Below the pieces are notes generated by a model. It was not told the DNA's origin. It was given only the letters and a program-made list of their open reading frames with translations, and searched no databases. A program made the translations under genes and the position numbers. From Paraspadella gotoi (taxonomy: Eukaryota > Chaetognatha), in assembly GCA_051294375.1 (NCBI GenBank), contig CM119271.1, forward strand, positions 4,907,579-4,971,578: a stretch of DNA of 64,000 nucleotides. Direction: 5' to 3'. Numbering within the stretch: position 1 is the first letter of the stretch; every line of letters starts with the position of its first letter. Shown one piece after another: positions 59,934 to 64,000 of this stretch.

Positions 59934-60994
59934 TTAATGAACCATCCGATTCAATTTAAGAATTTTTCCCAGTCTTTGTTTCGCGGTGGCGAATCCTTTC
60001 TTGCCTTTTTTGACTTCAGGTCTAACGGAAAGAGAGAGAGAGGGCGTGCGTGCGAGCTGAGGTGGCGGTTTTCCCGACGACGACGAGGGCCGAGATTCCA
60101 AATCGATGCGGAGCGAAGATCGGGATTCACCGGGGTCTTCGTCCTCGTCAGCGACGGTAGAGTTGAGGGCGTCCTCCGGAGGTTCCGTCGTTCCGTGCAT
60201 GCGCATCGAGAGCAAGGAACTGCCAGAATCTGAGCAGAAGTAGAAACATTCCGTAGGAGGGTCTTCTTGACGGATTATATGATCATCTCGTGCTCCAGAA
60301 TCTCACCTTTCGATCCGCCGGGTTTTTTCTTCTTGACGTAGTGCCTCTTCAGCGGGTGTCCCTCGAGACGGTTCCTCGCATCCTCCTTCAGCTTCTCCAC
60401 TGCCTCGTTCCTCTTTCCCTCGCGTTTCTCTCGCTCAGGCTTGGCACAGTTGGGGACGCACTTGGCGCCCGGCGTCCAGGTGTCATCTTTGGCGACGGAC
60501 CCGCTTCCTTGCTCTGAAGAAAAAAAGAAACGAGGGTGATAGAAATCCTCAAGTCGATTGCGAAAAGTGAAAGATATTATTTCGAGATGGATAATGGATT
60601 TTGCAACATACTTCACGTCGACATGGAGAAGAAGCCAACGTTCGTTCATATCAGTTTACTTTTAAATGTATTAGAAGAAGTATTACCGTCTAAATCAGAA
60701 ATTTCCAGCGCCGGGTAAATGTAGTCTTTGTCCTCATGCGCGGCTTTAATCACGTCGTCCGCTTCTGAAACTGAAAAAGAATTGGTCGCGTGATGAAACC
60801 ATTGAGAAGCTGAAAAATAACTTCAAAAGCAAGCTAACCTTGAGGAGAAGACCATGAATTTCGCATTTGTCTCTGCGGCCTGGGCATAGGGTGAGGCGTC
60901 GACGACATGAAATTGGGAAAAAGTATTCCGGCCGGTTGAGGATGATCTCGAGAAGGAGTCCGACTATCATTGGGAAGAGGAGGGTCATTTCGAA

Positions 60995-61033
<39 letters not shown>

Positions 61034-64000
61034 AAACGAATAAATAAAAAAAATCGCAAAGAAACCCACCAAGCAGCATCATTTCCTCCTGGACTCCCGA
61101 CCAGCAGCCTCGGTGAAGACAGGAGGCTCGTCCGGTAAGGGACGGTGGCGTCCGCGGAAACGGGTTCTGATCCGGCGATAAAGCTGGAGCGGATGGGACT
61201 CATGCCCGCACGACCGGGACTGGAGAACGAGCGATGGGCTAGTCCGAAGATCCCAGCTTGGCGTTCGGGAAGAGGAGAGGAGAGTCCTAAGGGATCCCGA
61301 CGAACGCTCCAAGTCGGAGATTTCATCGAGGGCGGAGGAGAGCCCATTGTCTAAAAGATGAAATTGAAGACAATTTTTTTTGGCTTTAAATTTAAAGAAG
61401 GTATTCAGAAATCCTCTCTCGAACAAAAGGTAAAAATATCCTCCTTAGTATTGACCATTTTCCTTCTATTACTTTCCAGTATAAAATGACTGCTTCTTTC
61501 CTTGCCCCCCTCGACTCACGGATTCCGACTCGGCGCCGCTTTGTTCTCCATCGCTGGAGGTCATCGTCGTCGAGGAGGCCTGACCCTCGAGCTTGGCCTG
61601 AAAGAGTTTGTTGATGGAGAGTCGCAGTTTGAGAGGGGCGTGTTCGGTGGGGCTCAGCATAGGCTGCGGCTGGAGATGAGTGGGAGACATGGAAGAGTGG
61701 GAGGACGGCGAAGCCAGTTTCGGATAGGCTGGGCCAGAGGAAGGCGCCGAATCGGCGGAAGGTGACGCCGTTGGCGCCGATGCGACTAGACTCGAGCGTC
61801 TCGGAGACGACGCCGTCGCAGTCGGGTCTTCGACGTCGGGCCCCAGACGCGGCGAGACGTTAGCGTTGACACTCGTGGACGCGACGATTGGGCGATCAGT
61901 CGGCGATCCTTCTTCGTGTTTCTCACCGTTGTCGCCTCCGACAGAATTGAGGCGAAGCTTCGGCCGCTTCTTCTTCCGCCGATCCTCGTTGCCGCGATCA
62001 TCGATGTAGTTTTTCGTCGCGTCTAATCCGAATTCCACCACGTTTTCGCTTTTCCCCTCATCTTCGGCCGCGCGACGCAAGAGCCTTTGTTCATCCTGCC
62101 GCTGCTGCTGCTGCTCGAATTTTTTCCTTTGCTTATCCGTTTTGTTAGTTTTGTCCGTCTTGTCCTTTTTCGAAGATTTGACGTCACCGCCGCCGCGGTG
62201 ATCGGCGTTCCGGTCTGCCAGCACGCGATGTTTGGCGCTCTTCGGATCGGGGACGGGCGGTTCCGACTTTCTAACGACGTCGTCCCCACTCTTGGCAGTT
62301 ACTTTCGTCTCCGCCTTTCGACGAGGCGAATCCTTAATTTTGACCGTTTTCAGACTCCGTTTTCCTTTGACTGCCGCCGATGACTGAACGGAGTTCGCTG
62401 TTTATCAAAAAATAAATTAGTTACAAAATATATTTTACCAAGCAAGACTCATGAACCAACCCGTCGTGGAGGCTACGTCGGTCGCCTCGACGACGGAATC
62501 GATGATGTCGTCGAGATCTTTTTCCGCATTTTCCTCCTGCAACTTGTTTTTCTTTTTCCTCTTCGTCGGACTACTCTCCTCTTCCTCCACTTTTCCCTCC
62601 GCCTTCCTCCTTTTGGATGCAGAGGGCGATAAATTCTCCTCGCCGGATAAAAAAGTCCCCTCTTCCTCCTCGTCTCGGGTCTCCTTTTTCCGTTTCCCCG
62701 TTTTGCCAGTCTTGCCAGTCTTTCCAACTTTGTCAACTTTGCCCGTCGCCTTTTCCGATTTCGCTGGGCGCCCGGGTTTTTTTCCGCGTTTTAACGGCTT
62801 TTCAGCCGCGGGTTGAGAAACGGCGGCTGCTGCGGCCGCGGCGGAGGCCGGTGACCGTCGGACGCCGGGTAAGGGTGCCATGTCGACAGAGAGATCGCGA
62901 TCCTCTTCCAGATCGAAGTCGTAGACTGATGCTGGGTCTGAAAGTAGATATATACACCGTGAGCCAAATCGATTGAATGATACCTGACCTACCAAACATT
63001 GTTTGCAGAGGAGGATTTAGCCTGCCGTCCAATTCTCCTCTTTCTCTTCTTTCCACCTCCTCCTGCCCCTCAGTATATTTTGTCTAGCGATACATTCTCT
63101 CGTTTCTACTCCTCGCGAAATATACCATTATTTTCCCTCTATTTCTTCATGCCTTCAATAGTCAATACCCCTCAAGGTTTGTTTCTAGATTTAGATTTAT
63201 AGATTTGTAGATTTATTGTTCCTATAACATATTTTTAGTTTTGTAGATTTATTGTTCCTATAACATAGGAACCTTTTGCAACCATTCCCGTAATTATTTA
63301 TTTGCTCTCTTTTCTTTCAGAAAAAGATTTACACAACAAATAAGTTTGATTCTTTTGCAAGACTTCTTTAGTGACAAATTACTTTAATAAAATTTTAAGA
63401 TAATTCTTAATTATTTCTCTTCTCGAATACCCGCTGTGGGAGAGGATGGGATTGGCCTCGAGGCACCGAGAAGCGGAGATCTTAAAGGGTCTTCCTTCAT
63501 CATTTTCTCTTCCGCCGCCGCCGCCGCCACCGCCACCACGGCGACAGCAGCCGCCTTTTTCGCTTTGCTCGTCGTCGTTTTGTTCTCCGTGGCCTCCTTC
63601 GCTTTCCGCCCTCCCTTTCGTCCAACGACCATGTTGGCGCCGGCATTCTTTCGCTGCGGGCGCTGCGGCGGCGCCACCGGGTTTTCGGCCAAAGCCGACT
63701 TGTCAACATAGGCGACCTGCTTGGCCAAATCCTTGCTCAGTTTTGCTGGAACGAGGTCCTCGGGAATTAGATCTTTCGATTTGACGAGGTAATCTTTGGA
63801 AGAGAGCCACGACTTCAAAACCAGCGCCATCTCTTTCGCGGCTCTGGATAAATGGAGTAGAAACGATCGTTTGGAGATAAAGGGTTTTGAGGTTCTGCCA
63901 GTAGCGACTTAGAAGAAAAACTCGAAAGACAAACCGAAAAAACATAGGATGTGGCGGGCGCTTCTCCTCCCTGGCGAGGCTGAGGTGGTGGCGGAGAAAG
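59934..64000 (-). CDS. KDM7: KDM7 / PHF2 / PHF8-family histone demethylase (partial, N-terminus outside)
   Basis: Nuclear demethylase of H3K9me2/H3K27me2 and related marks. Its PHD finger and JmjC domain lie beyond the right edge. Exons seen: 63935-64000 (cut), 63431-63843, 62461-62937, 61520-62397, 61070-61350, 60839-60963, 60687-60770, 60307-60513, 59934-60229, about 940 residues in frame. The post-JmjC helical part is recognisable (REEKRPPHPMFF, then AAKEMALVLKSW, LIPEDLVP, LSKDLAKQVAYV). The family's C-terminal landmarks follow in order: VYDFDLEEDRDLSVDM, an AT-hook-like RGKKPGRPAK, DKDYIYPALEISDLD, DDTWTPGAK and the closing KKGFATAKQRLGKILKLNR. Which vertebrate paralogue is closest cannot be said. 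The intron 62938-63430 was first mistaken for a gene boundary. Confidence 0.85.
60993..61034. repeat. (AATA)n microsatellite in a KDM7 intron
   Basis: About ten AATA units followed by a broken extension to 61049. It occupies the intron between exons 61070-61350 and 60839-60963, close to the acceptor side, where the transcript would carry (UUUA)n. Confidence 0.92.
63278..63326. repeat. Dispersed repeat fragment, copy 2
   Basis: GCAACCATTCCCGTAATTAT followed by a T/C-rich tract and CAGAAAAAG, matching 20386-20435. It sits in the 493-bp KDM7 intron, next to a tandem duplication of TAGATTTATTGTTCCTATAA (63197-63266). Confidence 0.6.

Noticed and set aside
62993-62999. ATGTTTG before a donor as the start of a separate AT-hook gene, and 63431-64000 as a different gene
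   Set aside because: The C-terminal and post-JmjC motifs both belong to the KDM7/PHF2/PHF8 family, and a direct splice from 63431 to 62937 keeps the frame. One gene explains everything.

Overview
The window is eukaryotic, and the protein set is that of an animal with a compact genome. Every recognised gene is spliced with GT-AG introns, most only about 65-120 bp long, and genes lie a few hundred bases apart. The families seen are MON1, PCYOX1, DDX41, SAMHD1, CLEC16A, kanadaptin, RNF126, EXOG, CCT-alpha, FMC1, hnRNP U-like, TRAPPC5, KDM7/PHF2/PHF8, plus immunoglobulin-superfamily membrane proteins. Dense genes, tiny introns and Ig receptors suggest an invertebrate, perhaps an early-branching one such as a sponge; that placement is inference only.

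Layout, left to right: MON1 (C-terminus cut by the window start), PCYOX1, DDX41, SAMHD1, a 2.5-kb spacer, two paralogous Ig-domain proteins, CLEC16A, two tandem retinol-dehydrogenase-like SDRs, SLC4A1AP/kanadaptin, an RNF126-type RING E3, a 21-exon beta-helix/MYND-finger protein I cannot name, EXOG, TCP1 (CCT subunit alpha), FMC1, an hnRNP U-like gene, a glutaredoxin, TRAPPC5, and the C-terminal two-thirds of a KDM7/PHF2/PHF8 histone demethylase running off the right edge. All 19 of these are on the minus strand. The only plus-strand gene is a two-finger C2H2 protein nested inside intron 1 of the hnRNP U-like gene.

The genes do not form one pathway. They are mostly housekeeping genes of membrane trafficking (MON1, TRAPPC5, CLEC16A), RNA handling (DDX41, kanadaptin, hnRNP U-like), protein folding and turnover (TCP1, RNF126), mitochondria and redox (EXOG, FMC1, glutaredoxin, PCYOX1), nucleotide pools and innate defence (SAMHD1) and chromatin (KDM7). 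The accessory material is the Ig pair, the SDR pair, the beta-helix/MYND protein and the nested zinc finger.

The unusually long introns mostly carry repeats: two terminal-inverted-repeat elements with TA target duplications, a 540-bp palindrome in a TCP1 intron with a shortened relative elsewhere, a 170-bp foldback, and two tRNA-derived SINE-like elements. Exon boundaries were read by hand from splice consensus and reading phase. For every complete gene except the hnRNP U-like gene the exons sum to an uninterrupted frame. No transcript data or database search was available.
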